Translations under genes and position numbers: made by a program
Source: Oscillospiraceae bacterium
Lineage (GTDB): Bacteria; Bacillota; Clostridia; Oscillospirales; Oscillospiraceae
Direction of reading: 5' to 3'
DNA length: 64,000 nucleotides
Assembly (NCBI GenBank): GCA_910575505.1
Contig: CAJTFK010000004.1
Coordinates: 166,854-230,853, forward strand
The notes under the pieces: model-generated
What the model saw: the letters and a program-made list of their open reading frames with translations, nothing else
What the model was told of the DNA's origin: nothing
Database searches by the model: none
Shown: positions 17,068 through 26,218 of the stretch, piece after piece
Position numbering within the stretch: position 1 is the first letter of the stretch
Layout: the number at the start of each line of letters is the position of its first letter

Positions 17068-17852
17068 TCGTCATTCGCGGGGCCGGAGACCTGGCCACCG
17101 GCACGGCCCTCCGCCTCTGGCGGGCGGGGCTCCAGGTTGTTATGACCGATATGGAGCGGCCCACCGCCATCCGGCGGACGGTCTGCTTTTCCCAGGCCAT
17201 TGTCCACGGCGAGACCGTGGTGGAGGGCGTAACCGCCCAGAGGGCGGAGAGCCCCGCCCAGGCCCTGGCGCTGCTGGAGACCGGCGTGGTCCCTGTACTT
17301 GCGGACCCCGAGGGGACCTGTGTCCCGGTTCTGAGGCCCGACGCCCTGGTGGACGCCATTCTGGCCAAGAAAAATCTGGGCACCCGGATGACCGACGCGC
17401 CGGTGGTCATCGGCGTGGGCCCCGGCTTCACGGCGGGGGCAGACTGCCACGCCGTGGTGGAGACCATGCGGGGCCATTACCTGGGCCGGGCCCTCTACGA
17501 GGGCAGCGCCCAGCCCAACACCGGCATTCCCGGCCTCATCGGCGGCTTTGCCGGGGAGCGGGTCCTGCGGGCCCCGGCGGACGGGGTGTTCCATCAGCTG
17601 CTGGACATCGGGGCCCAAGTGAAGCAGGGGGACGTGGCCGCCCAGGTGGACGGCCAGCCTATGGTCTGCACGCTGGACGGGGTGCTCCGGGGCATTCTGG
17701 CGGAGGGCACCCCGGTTTATAAGGGCATGAAAGCCGGAGACATCGACCCCCGCTGTGAGCTCCGGCACTGTTACTGTGCCAGCGACAAGGCCCTGGCGGT
17801 GGGCGGCGGCGTGCTGGAGGCTCTTCTGCACCTCAGCGGGGCGCTGAAATAG
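17061..17852 (+). CDS. yqeB: selenium-dependent molybdenum hydroxylase maturation protein YqeB (EF2563 family)
   Basis: 263 residues starting MLVVIRGAGDLATGTALRL, the Rossmann-like start of the family. Other conserved blocks are VVIGVGPGFTAGADCHAVVETMRGH, GSAQPNTGIPG and a lipoyl-like C-terminal part (PADGVFHQLLDIGAQVKQGD). EF2563-type proteins belong to the conserved gene set around selenium-dependent xanthine dehydrogenases; the exact reaction is unsettled. It overlaps the end of yqeC by 7 bases. A 31-base stretch of its 3' end is loosely repeated 85 bases downstream. Confidence 0.9.
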   Translation: MLVVIRGAGDLATGTALRLWRAGLQVVMTDMERPTAIRRTVCFSQAIVHGETVVEGVTAQRAESPAQALALLETGVVPVLADPEGTCVPVLRPDALVDAILAKKNLGTRMTDAPVVIGVGPGFTAGADCHAVVETMRGHYLGRALYEGSAQPNTGIPGLIGGFAGERVLRAPADGVFHQLLDIGAQVKQGDVAAQVDGQPMVCTLDGVLRGILAEGTPVYKGMKAGDIDPRCELRHCYCASDKALAVGGGVLEALLHLSGALK

Positions 17853-17949
17853 GGACAACCGTCTTCCTGACACACCGGGCGCCGCCTTTGTGCCGTGTGC
17901 AAGGGCTGATTTGCGCCTCAGCGGGGCGCGGAAACAGGGAGGAACACGT

Positions 17950-18621
17950 ATGGCGGGAATCTGGATAGAGGGCCGCAGCACTCTCCGGGAAGTCTTTTCC
18001 CTGCTGAAGGCAGAAACCTGGGACTGCGGTTGGCTGATTACGGACCTGGAGTGTTATGACTATGAGGGCTGGGAGGGCTGTGAAAAATGGGCGGAAAGGC
18101 GGCTGTTTCTCACAAACCGGCAGCTTCTCCACGATGTGGAGCTGCGGGATATGCAGTTCATCTGGGGGATTTTCTCCGCCCTTCCCGCCGGGTGTACGGA
18201 GACAGAGGCCCTGGCAGCGGGCCTGCCCTCCTTTGAGCTCAATGACCGGAAGGAAAACATCTATCTTTCAGATACGCTCCTGCCGCAGAATTCTCTGGCG
18301 TTTCTGGAAATTTCCGTGGAGGATTCCAGCAGCGCCACGGTGGTCTCGGCGGACCCGGAGATTCTGAAAACCCTGTATGGCCTGCCGGAGTGGACGGAGG
18401 ACGCGGAAAAGAAAAACCGCCGCTTCCATCAGATGCGGGCCATGGCGGGAGCGCTGACCGAAGAACTGGGCTGGGGCGGCATGAACGCCTTCACCCGACG
18501 GAACCTGTACGGTTTGCTCTGGCGGGCACTCTACGATCACCGGCCGGACCGGCCGGTCCGGGAGGCGGACGTCCGGACGGCATATCTGAATTTATGGAAG
18601 GAGCGGGAAGCTCATGGCTGA
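17950..18621 (+). CDS. unknown protein in the selenium operon
   Basis: 223 residues, not recognised. It starts at ATG 17950 after AGGGAGGAACACGT. Soluble, tryptophan-rich (WDCGW, YEGWEGCEKW, FIWGIF), with an acidic middle and a basic C-terminal helix. It overlaps selD by 8 bases and follows yqeB by about 100 bases, so it is very likely co-transcribed with both. No metal or nucleotide motif is obvious. A role in selenium or hydroxylase maturation is guilt by association only. Confidence 0.75.
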   Translation: MAGIWIEGRSTLREVFSLLKAETWDCGWLITDLECYDYEGWEGCEKWAERRLFLTNRQLLHDVELRDMQFIWGIFSALPAGCTETEALAAGLPSFELNDRKENIYLSDTLLPQNSLAFLEISVEDSSSATVVSADPEILKTLYGLPEWTEDAEKKNRRFHQMRAMAGALTEELGWGGMNAFTRRNLYGLLWRALYDHRPDRPVREADVRTAYLNLWKEREAHG

Positions 18622-19654
18622 AAACGAAGTCAAGCTGACCAAGCTGGCCAGGTGCGCCGGCTGCGGGGCCAAGGTGGGGGCCGGGGTGCTGGCCCGGCTG
18701 CTGGAGGGCATCCGGGTCCATCAGGACCCCAACCTGCTGGTGGGCTTTGACAAGAGCGACGACGCCTCGGTCTATAAGATTTCCGAGGACCTGGCCCTGG
18801 TCCAGACGGTGGATTTCTTCCCGCCCATCGCCGACGACCCCTATCTCTTTGGTCAGATCGCCGCCGCCAACGCCCTCAGCGACGTGTACGCCATGGGGGG
18901 CGAGCCCAGGCTCTGCCTGAATATCATGGCCGTTCCCAAGGATATGCCCCAGGAGGCGGTCCATGAGCTGCTGCGGGGAGGCTATGACAAGGTTTATGAG
19001 GCCGGGGCCCTCATCACCGGGGGCCACAGCATCCTGGACGACGAGCCCAAGTACGGTCTGGCGGTCACCGGCTTTGTCCATCCGGATAAAATGCTCACCA
19101 ACTCCGGGGCGAAGCCTGGAGACGTACTGCTGTTCACCAAGCCCCTGGGAATCGGCGTGCTGACAACGGCGGCCAAGGCGGAACTGGCCTCGCAGTCGAG
19201 CATCGCCTGCATTCACCGGTTGATGACCACCCTGAATAAAGGGGCCCGGGATGTGATGGTGAACCACCGGGTCCATGCCTGCACCGATGTGACGGGCTTC
19301 GGCCTGTTGGGCCACGGGCTGGAGATGGCCCAGGGCAGCGGAGTGGAGCTGGAGATTGACGTGAGCGCCGTGGATTTCCTGCCGGAGGCGGCGGAGCTGG
19401 CCCGGATGGGCATTCTGCCCGAAGGCATGTACCGCAACCGGAGCTTTGCCGAAAACTCCGTGGACCCGGGAACCGCGGAGCTCTGGCAGCAGGACCTGCT
19501 CTATGATCCCCAGACCTCCGGCGGGCTGCTGATGGCGGCGGACCCGGCAGACGCGGACGCTCTCTTTGAGGCGCTGAAAGCCGCCGTGCCCAGCGCTCAG
19601 CGCATCGGGACCGTCCGGGAATACCGGGGCGGGAAGCGCATCTTCCTGAAATAA
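18614..19654 (+). CDS. selD: selenide, water dikinase (selenophosphate synthase)
   Basis: 346 residues. The active-site loop ARCAGCGAK puts Cys at 17 and Lys at 20, the same numbering as the Escherichia coli enzyme; it is the cysteine form, not selenocysteine. DDASVY, the DVYAMGGEP motif, TGGHS and TDVTGFGLLGHGLEM follow in the expected order. It makes selenophosphate from selenide and ATP for selenoproteins, selenouridine or the selenium Mo-cofactor. Together with yqeC and yqeB the last use is well supported. A strong terminator follows. Confidence 0.97.
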   Translation: MAENEVKLTKLARCAGCGAKVGAGVLARLLEGIRVHQDPNLLVGFDKSDDASVYKISEDLALVQTVDFFPPIADDPYLFGQIAAANALSDVYAMGGEPRLCLNIMAVPKDMPQEAVHELLRGGYDKVYEAGALITGGHSILDDEPKYGLAVTGFVHPDKMLTNSGAKPGDVLLFTKPLGIGVLTTAAKAELASQSSIACIHRLMTTLNKGARDVMVNHRVHACTDVTGFGLLGHGLEMAQGSGVELEIDVSAVDFLPEAAELARMGILPEGMYRNRSFAENSVDPGTAELWQQDLLYDPQTSGGLLMAADPADADALFEALKAAVPSAQRIGTVREYRGGKRIFLK

Positions 19655-19660
19655 GCGTGC

Positions 19661-19690
19661 ACAGCGGACGGCAAAGCCGTCCGCTGTTTC
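19661..19690 (+). terminator. terminator after selD
   Basis: 12-bp stem 19661-19672/19676-19687 with loop AAA, then TTTC. Confidence 0.8.
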
Positions 19691-19779
19691 AGCTCCGGTC
19701 CGCCGCCGGAGACCCGTCTCCGCTTTTTTGACCTTCACGCCCTCTCTTCCGGTCCGTTCAGCCGGAAAAAGGCCGGAGG

Positions 19780-19840
19780 AAAATTGTAAGAAAATCTTAA
19801 GAATTTTGTCGAGCCGTTCGTAAGAAACGCCCGCTATACT
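19780..19840 (+). promoter_or_regulatory. promoter and AT-rich palindrome of the protease gene
   Basis: A good -10 TATACT (19835-19840) lacks a matching -35. About 35 bases upstream lies TAAGAAAATCTTA (19787-19799) inside AAAATT..AATTTT. This suggests an activator-dependent promoter, for example by a two-component regulator (inference). Confidence 0.45.
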
Positions 19841-19867
19841 GGGGACATCACGAAAGGAGATGTTTCC

Positions 19868-21070
19868 ATGAACAAGCAGACCCTTACCCGCTGTCTGGCG
19901 GCGTTTCTGGCCCCGGTTCTTCTGACCGCCTGCGCCCCGTCCCGGAAAGAAGCCCTGTCGGCGGGCACGATCTCCCGCCGGCCCCCGGCGGCGGTCTCTT
20001 TCTGGCAGGCGGACCCGGAGGCAGACCACGGCTTCAGCGACCTCCGGGGGGCGGACCTGGAGAGCATGGACCTGTCGGACCGGGAAACGGAGCTCCTCGC
20101 CGCCGAATTTGATACGCAGACCCAATGGCCCGCCGCCCTGCCGGAGGACTTCGACCCGGAACGGCTTATAGAGCTGGGGAAGGACCCCGGCCTGGGCCTC
20201 CGGGCCCTCCATGAGCAGGGCATCACCGGCAGGGGCGTGGGCATCGCCATCATCGACCAGACGCTGCTGACGGAGCACGAGGAGTATGGGGACCGGCTCC
20301 GGTTCTATCAGGAGTACCACAGCGCCGCACAGGACGGCGCCTCCGTCCACGGCCCCGCCGTGACCTCCATCGCCCTGGGGAAGACGGTGGGCGCGGCCCC
20401 GGAAGCCCTGCTGTACTACATTGCCGACGACGTGGGCGCCGGCGAAGGGGAGAGCTTCGTCCGGGACATGACATACTACGCCGAAGATGTGGACCGGCTG
20501 GTGGCTCTAAACGAGACCTTGCCGGAGGACGAAAAAATCCGGGTGATTTCCATGTCTGTGGGCTGGATGCCGGAGGACCGGGGGGCGGAGGCGATGGAGG
20601 CCGCCATCGCCCGGGCCAGGGCGGCAGGCATCGCCGTGGTCTGCGTCAACAGCCACGACCCGCTGCTGGAACCCTGGTTGGGCATGGGCCGGACGCCCTA
20701 TGGGGATCCCGGCCGCCTGGAGGACTGCCGCCCCGGAGCCTTCTGGGAGGAAGCCCTGTACAGCGGAGAGTACCGGGGCGCGGACGGCTCCCTGCTGCTG
20801 GTCCCCATGGACCGGCGGACCGCGGCCTCCCCGGCGGGGCCGGAGGAATACACCCATTTTCCCGAGGGCGGCATGAGCTGGGCGGCGCCCTGGGTGGCAG
20901 GGCTGTACGCCCTGGCCTGTCAGGTAAAGCCCGAGGTAACCTTTGAGGAATTTCTTGCCGCCGCTCAGGCCACGGCCCATCCCGTTTCCATCCGGACGGA
21001 TGAGCACACAGAATACCCCTACGGAAAAGTCGTGGACCCGGCGGCGCTGCTGGAGCGGCTGAGGGCGTGA
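19868..21070 (+). CDS. subtilisin-like (S8) serine peptidase lipoprotein
   Basis: 400 residues. Lipobox LTAC with Cys 22 after a short signal sequence, so probably anchored on the outer face of the membrane. Catalytic residues appear in S8 order: Asp 130 in GVGIAIIDQ, His 161 in VHGPAVTSIA, oxyanion Asn 261 in AVVCVNS, and Ser 337 in GGMSWAAPWVAG. The sequence around Asp is QTLL instead of the usual TG, so it is a divergent member. CGAAAGGAGATG precedes the ATG. Confidence 0.85.
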   Translation: MNKQTLTRCLAAFLAPVLLTACAPSRKEALSAGTISRRPPAAVSFWQADPEADHGFSDLRGADLESMDLSDRETELLAAEFDTQTQWPAALPEDFDPERLIELGKDPGLGLRALHEQGITGRGVGIAIIDQTLLTEHEEYGDRLRFYQEYHSAAQDGASVHGPAVTSIALGKTVGAAPEALLYYIADDVGAGEGESFVRDMTYYAEDVDRLVALNETLPEDEKIRVISMSVGWMPEDRGAEAMEAAIARARAAGIAVVCVNSHDPLLEPWLGMGRTPYGDPGRLEDCRPGAFWEEALYSGEYRGADGSLLLVPMDRRTAASPAGPEEYTHFPEGGMSWAAPWVAGLYALACQVKPEVTFEEFLAAAQATAHPVSIRTDEHTEYPYGKVVDPAALLERLRA

Positions 21071-21099
21071 AAAAACGGACGGCCAGGCCGTCCGTTTTT
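21071..21099. terminator. bidirectional terminator
   Basis: AAAAACGGACGGC/GCCGTCCGTTTTT with loop CAG, between the convergent protease and radical SAM genes. Confidence 0.92.
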
Positions 21100-21115
21100 C
21101 GTTTCTGTTACGCAA

Positions 21116-22003
21116 TTACGCAATCCGCAGCAGCCATTTCAGGTCATAGGGCTCGAAGACCACCTTTTCATAGGCCTCCACATCCAGGGGCGTGCCGTCC
21201 CAGTCGCCGTGAATATCCCCGTTCTGCTTAATCAGGATGTCATACAGAATGTCATAGGTCACCCGGTCCGCCGGGTCCGTCTCCACAATGGTGGAATAGG
21301 GCAGGGTCTTGTGATAGGTCAGTTCCATGCCCTGATAATCAAAGTGGAAGCCGCAGCGCATCCGGCAGCCGTCCAGTCCGGTATAACGGGCAATCTTCTT
21401 CAGGTCCCGGAGAATCTTGTCGTTCTCCTCCTCATAGAGGTTTTCCGGCGTGGTGGCGGTGTAGTCGAAGCGGAACTGAATGGACGCGCCGGGGACCTTC
21501 CTGAAGCGGTCCAGGTAGGGGACCAGGTCCTTGGCGGGATAATCCTTATACAGCACGCAGTTCACCCGGAAGGGCACAGGAAGCCGGGCCAGCAGCGCGT
21601 CGTTGGACTCCACCACGTACTTCTGCATGTGCCGGGAAACGTTGATGCAGGTAATCTTGTCCCGGTTCTTCTCCGTAAAGGCCAGAATATCCTCTTCCGT
21701 CTGGAACTCCGACACCGGCAGCGTGGTATTGATATAGACCTTGTGGGTGGAGGGAATCTCGTCCAGCATCATCTGAAGAATGCTCAGGTCCGCAAAGGGC
21801 TCTCCGCCGGTAAACACAAAGTCGCAGTAGGGCGTAATGGCGTCCATCCGGCGGATGCTGGCGCAGATCTTTTCGGCGGAGAAGCCGGTCAGGTCCGCGT
21901 ATTCTCCTTTATTGATGCAAAAGGGGCAGTGATTCTTACAGTCGTAAGGAACGAAGACTGTCACTGTCGCGCCGCCCTCCCGGGTTTTATAGGGATGGTT
22001 CAT
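21116..22003 (-). CDS. radical SAM protein
   Basis: 295 residues from the ATG at 22003 (MNHPYKTREGG). The cluster motif CKNHCPFC (Cys 22, 26, 29; CxxxCxxC) and FVFTGGEPFAD, which binds SAM, identify the family. No SPASM-like C-terminal cysteine cluster is evident, although CRMRCGFH occurs late. The substrate cannot be told; short radical SAM proteins of this build often act as activases or in RNA modification. An upstream in-frame start at 22096 would add an implausible basic stretch. A 7-bp inverted repeat (22040-22057) lies in its leader. Confidence 0.85.
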   Translation of the reverse strand: MNHPYKTREGGATVTVFVPYDCKNHCPFCINKGEYADLTGFSAEKICASIRRMDAITPYCDFVFTGGEPFADLSILQMMLDEIPSTHKVYINTTLPVSEFQTEEDILAFTEKNRDKITCINVSRHMQKYVVESNDALLARLPVPFRVNCVLYKDYPAKDLVPYLDRFRKVPGASIQFRFDYTATTPENLYEEENDKILRDLKKIARYTGLDGCRMRCGFHFDYQGMELTYHKTLPYSTIVETDPADRVTYDILYDILIKQNGDIHGDWDGTPLDVEAYEKVVFEPYDLKWLLRIA

Positions 22004-22039
22004 AACGTCGTCTCGCCTTTCCGTCTTATGATGGTAATG

Positions 22040-22057
22040 GTACAGCGAGGGCTGTAC
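22040..22057 (-). promoter_or_regulatory. inverted repeat in the radical SAM leader
   Basis: GTACAGC-GAGG-GCTGTAC, perfect 7-bp arms, 37 bases upstream of the start. Operator or small leader hairpin. Confidence 0.4.
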
Positions 22058-22187
22058 ACAAACCCTTATTTTAAAGGATTTTTCCCGGAAGGTCAAGAGC
22101 TATTCGGAAAAATACCGCTGAAAATCGCGATGCTCCACGCCGGAAAAAGAGGCGGAGCGACGGGCCCGCCTCTTCTTTCGCTTTTCA

Positions 22188-22478
22188 CTATTGATGCCGC
22201 AGCGTATAGATGCCCATCCACTCGAATTCGCTCACGATGGAATCAATCCGCTGGAAGCACTCCGGGTCCGCGGCGTCGTCCTCATCCAGAATCTCCTTGA
22301 GTCTGGAGATCATTTTCACCGCTTCGGACTCCGCCAGCTCACAGAGCGCGTCGGGCTCCAATCGTCTTATGTAATCCACTGCCAATTTGCCGATGGCGTT
22401 GGCATAAAAATTCCTTGCAACCTCACGAGCCACCTCGACTTCCTGCGCCCACTCTTCCGAAGGCATGTTGGAAACCAT
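22188..22478 (-). CDS. small acidic helical protein, unknown
   Basis: 96 residues from the ATG at 22478, placed 8 bases after AAGGAG; an upstream GTG at 22487 overlaps that site. Predicted all-helical and acidic (EILDEDDAADPE), no cysteine pattern or signal. Transcribed divergently from the XRE regulator at 22581, with its own good promoter. It might be that regulator's partner, which is inference. Confidence 0.6.
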   Translation of the reverse strand: MVSNMPSEEWAQEVEVAREVARNFYANAIGKLAVDYIRRLEPDALCELAESEAVKMISRLKEILDEDDAADPECFQRIDSIVSEFEWMGIYTLRHQ

Positions 22479-22531
22479 CTTTTTCACTCCTTATGCACAG
22501 ATATTCATGAATTTCTGTTGGTATTGTATTG

Positions 22532-22560
22532 ATTGTAATTCCATATACTGAATTTGTCAA
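22532..22560 (-). promoter_or_regulatory. sigma-A promoter of the 96-residue gene
   Basis: TTGACA (22555-22560), 17 bases, TACAAT (22532-22537) on the minus strand. On the other strand TATACT at 22544-22549 may serve the divergent regulator, so the two promoters overlap. Confidence 0.8.
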
Positions 22561-22580
22561 TCACTATTATTGGAGATTTT

Positions 22581-22814
22581 ATGAGTATTTTACAGGAACG
22601 GCTGAAGCAGTGCCGGAAGGAAGCTGGGCTTCCGCAAATTAAAGTCGCGATTTACTGCGATATTACCGAACGGGCATACCAGAACTATGAGCTGGGCAAC
22701 CGTGAGCCGAAATTAGGTATTATCATGAGAATCGCCCAGTTCTACGAGGTGTCCATTGATTACCTGGTGGGCCTGACCGACGACCCGACGCCCTATCCCA
22801 GACCCCGGACATAA
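22581..22814 (+). CDS. small XRE-family DNA-binding protein, copy 1
   Basis: 77 residues, a single Cro/C1-type helix-turn-helix (KVAIYCDITERAYQNYELGNREPKLGIIMRIAQFY) plus the short tail VSIDYLVGLTDD usual for phage-like repressors in Firmicutes. The ATG at 22581 is preceded by GGAG and 5 bases. Proline replaces the common threonine in LPQIKVAIYC. Tandem paralogue of the next gene; the last 106 bases of the two, beyond the stop codon, are nearly identical. Confidence 0.85.
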   Translation: MSILQERLKQCRKEAGLPQIKVAIYCDITERAYQNYELGNREPKLGIIMRIAQFYEVSIDYLVGLTDDPTPYPRPRT

Positions 22815-23130
22815 AGCTCCGTCAGGAGCCACCAAAGATGCCCTGCTTTTGTCCATAACGATTGTGGGTGTTCAACATGAAAGAAATTTTGGCAAAGCGG
22901 CTGCGAAAATGCCGGGAAGATGCGGGTCTGACCCAAATCAAGGTTGCGATTTACTGTGACATTACGGAAAAGGCATATCAGAATTATGAGCTGGCCACAC
23001 ACGAGCCTAAGGTCAGCATCCTTCTGAGAATCGCCCAGTTCTACGAGGTGTCCATTGATTACCTGGTGGGCCTGACCGACGACCCGACGCCCTATCCCAG
23101 GCCCCGGACATAAAGCTCCGTCAGGAGCCA
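22726..23130 (+). repeat. 106-bp direct repeat at the 3' ends of the XRE pair
   Basis: Blocks 22726-22831 and 23025-23130, period 299, one visible mismatch (A/G near 22801/23100). Each carries the end of the gene and the small hairpin GCTCC-GTCA-GGAGC after the stop. Confidence 0.9.
22877..23113 (+). CDS. small XRE-family DNA-binding protein, copy 2
   Basis: 78 residues beginning MKEILAKRLRKCREDAGLTQIKVAIYC. Same domain and tail as copy 1. I start at the ATG at 22877, although the upstream GTGGG is a weak ribosome site; an in-frame start at 22862 is possible. The C-terminal half and 3' flank match copy 1 at 105 of 106 bases, whereas the 5' halves differ, which points to gene conversion or recent partial duplication. 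Ends in a strong terminator. Confidence 0.82.
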   Translation: MKEILAKRLRKCREDAGLTQIKVAIYCDITEKAYQNYELATHEPKVSILLRIAQFYEVSIDYLVGLTDDPTPYPRPRT

Positions 23131-23131
23131 T

Positions 23132-23167
23132 AAAAAAGCCCTGTAACCTCCGTTACAGGGCTTTTTT
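23132..23167. terminator. bidirectional terminator
   Basis: AAAAAAGCCCTGTAAC / GTTACAGGGCTTTTTT with a 4-base loop, between the XRE pair and typA. Confidence 0.95.
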
Positions 23168-23190
23168 GCCTTTTTTGCTTTTTTGTTTCT

Positions 23191-25014
23191 TTATTTCTTC
23201 CCGTGCAGGGCCTTCATCCGCTTCTCGTGGTCCAGAATGCTCTTGCGCATCCGCAGGCTCTTGGGGGTGACCTCCAGCAGCTCGTCGTCCGCCAGGAACT
23301 CCAGGCACTGCTCCAGACTCATCTGCCGGGGGGGCACCAGGCGCAGCGCATCGTCGGACCCGCTGGCCCGGGTGTTGGTCAGCTGCTTTTTCTTGCACAC
23401 GTTGACGGTCATGTCCTCGCTCCGGGGGCTGACGCCGATGACCATGCCGCCGTACACCGGCACGCCTGCGCCGATAAACAGGGTTCCCCGCTCCTGGGCG
23501 TTATACAGTCCGTAGGTAATGGACTCGCCGGTTTCAAAGGAGATCAGGGACCCGTTCCCCCGGCGGGAGATGTCGCCCTTATAGGGGGCGTAGCTGTCGA
23601 AGACGGAGGCCATGATGCCCTCGCCCTTGGTGTCGGTGAGGAAGTCGTTCCGGTAGCCGAAGAGGCCCCGGGCGGGAATCAGAAACTCCACCTTCATCCG
23701 GCTGCCCACAGGGGTCATCTCCACCATGTCCGCCTTCCGCTGGCCCAGCTTCTCAATCACCGGGCCCACACAGTCCCCGGGCACATCCACCACCAGCCGC
23801 TCGATGGGCTCGCACGTCTTTCCGTCAATTTCCTTGTACAGCACCCGGGCGGGAGACACCTGGAACTCATAGCCCTCCCGGCGCATGGTCTCGATCAGGA
23901 TGGAGAGGGACATCTCGCCCCGGCCCGCCACGTTGAAGGCGGTCTCCTTGTCCGTCTCCGTCACCCGGAGGGACACGTCCCGCAGGGTCTCCCGGAAGAG
24001 CCGTTCCCGAATCTGGCGGGAGGTGACGAATTTGCCCTCCCGGCCTGCAAAGGGGGAATCATTGACGGAAAAGGTCATTTCCAGAGTAGGCGCGGAAATC
24101 TTCACAAAGGGCAGGGCCTCCACCGTGTCGGGGACGCAGATGGTGTCCCCGATGGTGATGTCGGGGATGCCGCTCATGGCGATGATGTTCCCGGCGAAGG
24201 CCTCCGTCACCGGCTTCCGGCCCAGGCCGTCAAACTCATAGATGGCTGTGGCCTTGGCCTTGCGGAGAACGGCCTCGGGGTCGTGGTAGTTGCACACGGC
24301 AATCTCCTGATTCTGCTTCAGAGCGCCCCGCTCAATGCGGCCGATGGCGATGCGGCCCACAAATTCATTGTAGTCAATGGAGCTGACCAGCATCTGAAAG
24401 GGCTCGTCCACATTGGCCTCGGGGGCGGGGATATACTCCAGAATGGTGTCGAAGAGGGGCTTGAGGTCCGTCCCCGCCACGGTGGGAGAGGTGGAGGCGG
24501 TGCCGTTCCGCCCGGAGCAGAAGAGCATGGGGGAGTCCAGCTGCTCACTGGTGGCGTCCAGGTCCATGAGGAGCTCCAGCACCTCGTCGATGACCTCGTA
24601 AACCCGCTGATCGGGGCGGTCGATTTTGTTGACCACCACGATGACCCGGTGGCCCAGCTCCAGCGCCCGGCTGAGGACAAACCGGGTCTGAGGCATGGGG
24701 CCCTCGGCGGCGTCCACCAGCAGGATGACGCCGTTGACCATTTTCAGCACCCGCTCCACCTCGCCGCCGAAATCGGCGTGGCCCGGGGTGTCCACAATGT
24801 TGATTTTCGTGCCGCCGTACTGGATGGCGGTATTTTTCGCCAGGATGGTGATACCCCGCTCCCGCTCCAGGTCTCCGGAGTCCATGACCCGCTCCACAAC
24901 CTCTTGATTTTCACGGTAGACGCCGCCCTGCTTCAGCATTTCGTCCACCAGAGTGGTTTTGCCGTGGTCGACGTGGGCAATGATGGCGATGTTTCTCAAG
25001 TGTTCATTCTGCAT
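23191..25014 (-). CDS. typA: ribosome-associated GTPase TypA/BipA
   Basis: 607 residues, the family's usual length. G1 AHVDHGKT at 13-20, switch sequence [14 protein letters not shown]3 [12 protein letters not shown]4 NKIDRP, then domain II and the BipA C-terminal domain ([28 protein letters not shown]). The protein acts in ribosome assembly and stress adaptation. I use the ATG at 25014, preceded by GGAGGAG; the frame extends upstream without a family match. Own promoter at 25093-25121. Confidence 0.97.
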   Translation of the reverse strand: MQNEHLRNIAIIAHVDHGKTTLVDEMLKQGGVYRENQEVVERVMDSGDLERERGITILAKNTAIQYGGTKINIVDTPGHADFGGEVERVLKMVNGVILLVDAAEGPMPQTRFVLSRALELGHRVIVVVNKIDRPDQRVYEVIDEVLELLMDLDATSEQLDSPMLFCSGRNGTASTSPTVAGTDLKPLFDTILEYIPAPEANVDEPFQMLVSSIDYNEFVGRIAIGRIERGALKQNQEIAVCNYHDPEAVLRKAKATAIYEFDGLGRKPVTEAFAGNIIAMSGIPDITIGDTICVPDTVEALPFVKISAPTLEMTFSVNDSPFAGREGKFVTSRQIRERLFRETLRDVSLRVTETDKETAFNVAGRGEMSLSILIETMRREGYEFQVSPARVLYKEIDGKTCEPIERLVVDVPGDCVGPVIEKLGQRKADMVEMTPVGSRMKVEFLIPARGLFGYRNDFLTDTKGEGIMASVFDSYAPYKGDISRRGNGSLISFETGESITYGLYNAQERGTLFIGAGVPVYGGMVIGVSPRSEDMTVNVCKKKQLTNTRASGSDDALRLVPPRQMSLEQCLEFLADDELLEVTPKSLRMRKSILDHEKRMKALHGKK

Positions 25015-25092
25015 ACTCTGTTTTCTCCTCCGACTCGGACGGACGCCGGTCCGCCGAAAAGATTCTATGAAGAATTTTAAAGCCGATTGTTT

Positions 25093-25121
25093 ATTATATG
25101 CCTCTCTCCCCCCTATTTCAA
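25093..25121 (-). promoter_or_regulatory. sigma-A promoter of typA
   Basis: TTGAAA (25116-25121), 17 bases, TATAAT (25093-25098) on the minus strand. Confidence 0.9.
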
Positions 25122-25216
25122 GGAAAAAATCCACATTTTTCAATGGAATCAGCATTCAATTCCACTGCATCTTGGACAAGGGCCCCTTTCTCCCCTCCTT
25201 TATTTTCTCCCCTGCC

Positions 25217-25246
25217 TTGACCGGAACGGGCCTTCGGGGGTATAAT
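25217..25246 (+). promoter_or_regulatory. sigma-A promoter of the xpaC-telA cluster
   Basis: TTGACC (25217-25222), 18 bases, TATAAT (25241-25246), 44 bases before the start codon. Confidence 0.85.
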
Positions 25247-25290
25247 GATATTGAAAATCTCGGGTTCCCTGCAATGAAGGAGGTCCTTCC

Positions 25291-25995
25291 ATGACAGATC
25301 AGAAGAGAAAGCCCGCCGCGCCCTTTTACGCGGTGGCGGCGCTGTGGCTGCTGAGCGGGGCGCTGCTGCCCCTCTACCGGGCGTCCCATTACGCAATCCT
25401 GTCCGCCGTGTCGGCGGCGGTGTTCCTGGCCGTCCACGGCCTCTGCCGGGGCGGCGGGGTCCTGGGGGGCGGGCAGGGGGAAAAACAGCCCGAGGCAAAG
25501 GCGTCTCCGGCCCCTGCTGAAACGGAGCTGGGCAAGATGCTCCGGGAGGGCCGGCAGGCCATTGCCGAGATGAAGCGGCTGGACGCCAGCATTGCCGCCC
25601 CCGGCATCTCCGCCGACATCGTGCGGCTGGAGCAGGTCAGCGGGAAAATCTTTCAGGCGGTGCAGGACGACCCGGAGAAGCTGCCCCAGAGCCGCCGCTT
25701 CATGGACTACTACCTGCCCACCGTGCTGAAGCTGCTGAACGCCTACGACCGCATGAGCAATACCGGCGTCTCCGGCGAGAACATCAGCAAAAGCCTGATT
25801 CAAATTGAGACCATGATGCGGACCATCGTCATCGCCTTCGGCAAGCAGCTGGATTCCCTTTACAGTGCCGACGCTCTGGACATCTCCGCCGATATCCGGG
25901 TACTGGAGACCATGATGGCCCGGGAAGGGCTCTCCGGAGAACCGGAGCTGAAGGCGGACCGGACCGGCGGAACGGATATCAGGCTGGAGCTGTAA
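25291..25995 (+). CDS. XpaC-like membrane protein (bromochloroindolyl phosphate hydrolysis family)
   Basis: 234 residues: two close N-terminal membrane segments (about 12-50), a Pro/Ala linker, then a helical domain with IVRLEQVSGKIFQAVQDDPEKLPQSRRF and MDYYLPTVLKLLNAYDRM, as in XpaC proteins. In many Firmicutes xpaC sits directly before telA, as here with three small genes between. The link to envelope stress or toxic-anion resistance is by association. ATG preceded by GAAGGAGGTCCTTCC. Confidence 0.8.
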   Translation: MTDQKRKPAAPFYAVAALWLLSGALLPLYRASHYAILSAVSAAVFLAVHGLCRGGGVLGGGQGEKQPEAKASPAPAETELGKMLREGRQAIAEMKRLDASIAAPGISADIVRLEQVSGKIFQAVQDDPEKLPQSRRFMDYYLPTVLKLLNAYDRMSNTGVSGENISKSLIQIETMMRTIVIAFGKQLDSLYSADALDISADIRVLETMMAREGLSGEPELKADRTGGTDIRLEL

Positions 25996-26218
25996 GGGCA
26001 CAACAGGGGCGGAAAAGCCAGAAAAGCCGGACATGACAAAACGGCATCGCCGGAAGCGCCCGGGTAAGCTTTTTGGAACCCTTGAAACCGAGCCGGGCCC
26101 GCCGGCAGCAGCGGACCGCATAACAGACCGTATAAAACAGAGCCTATAATACAAACCGGGCATAAAAGGGAGCAAGCCCGCGTCCCGGCACAGGGAGCGC
26201 GGCGGAAAGGAGCCTGCC

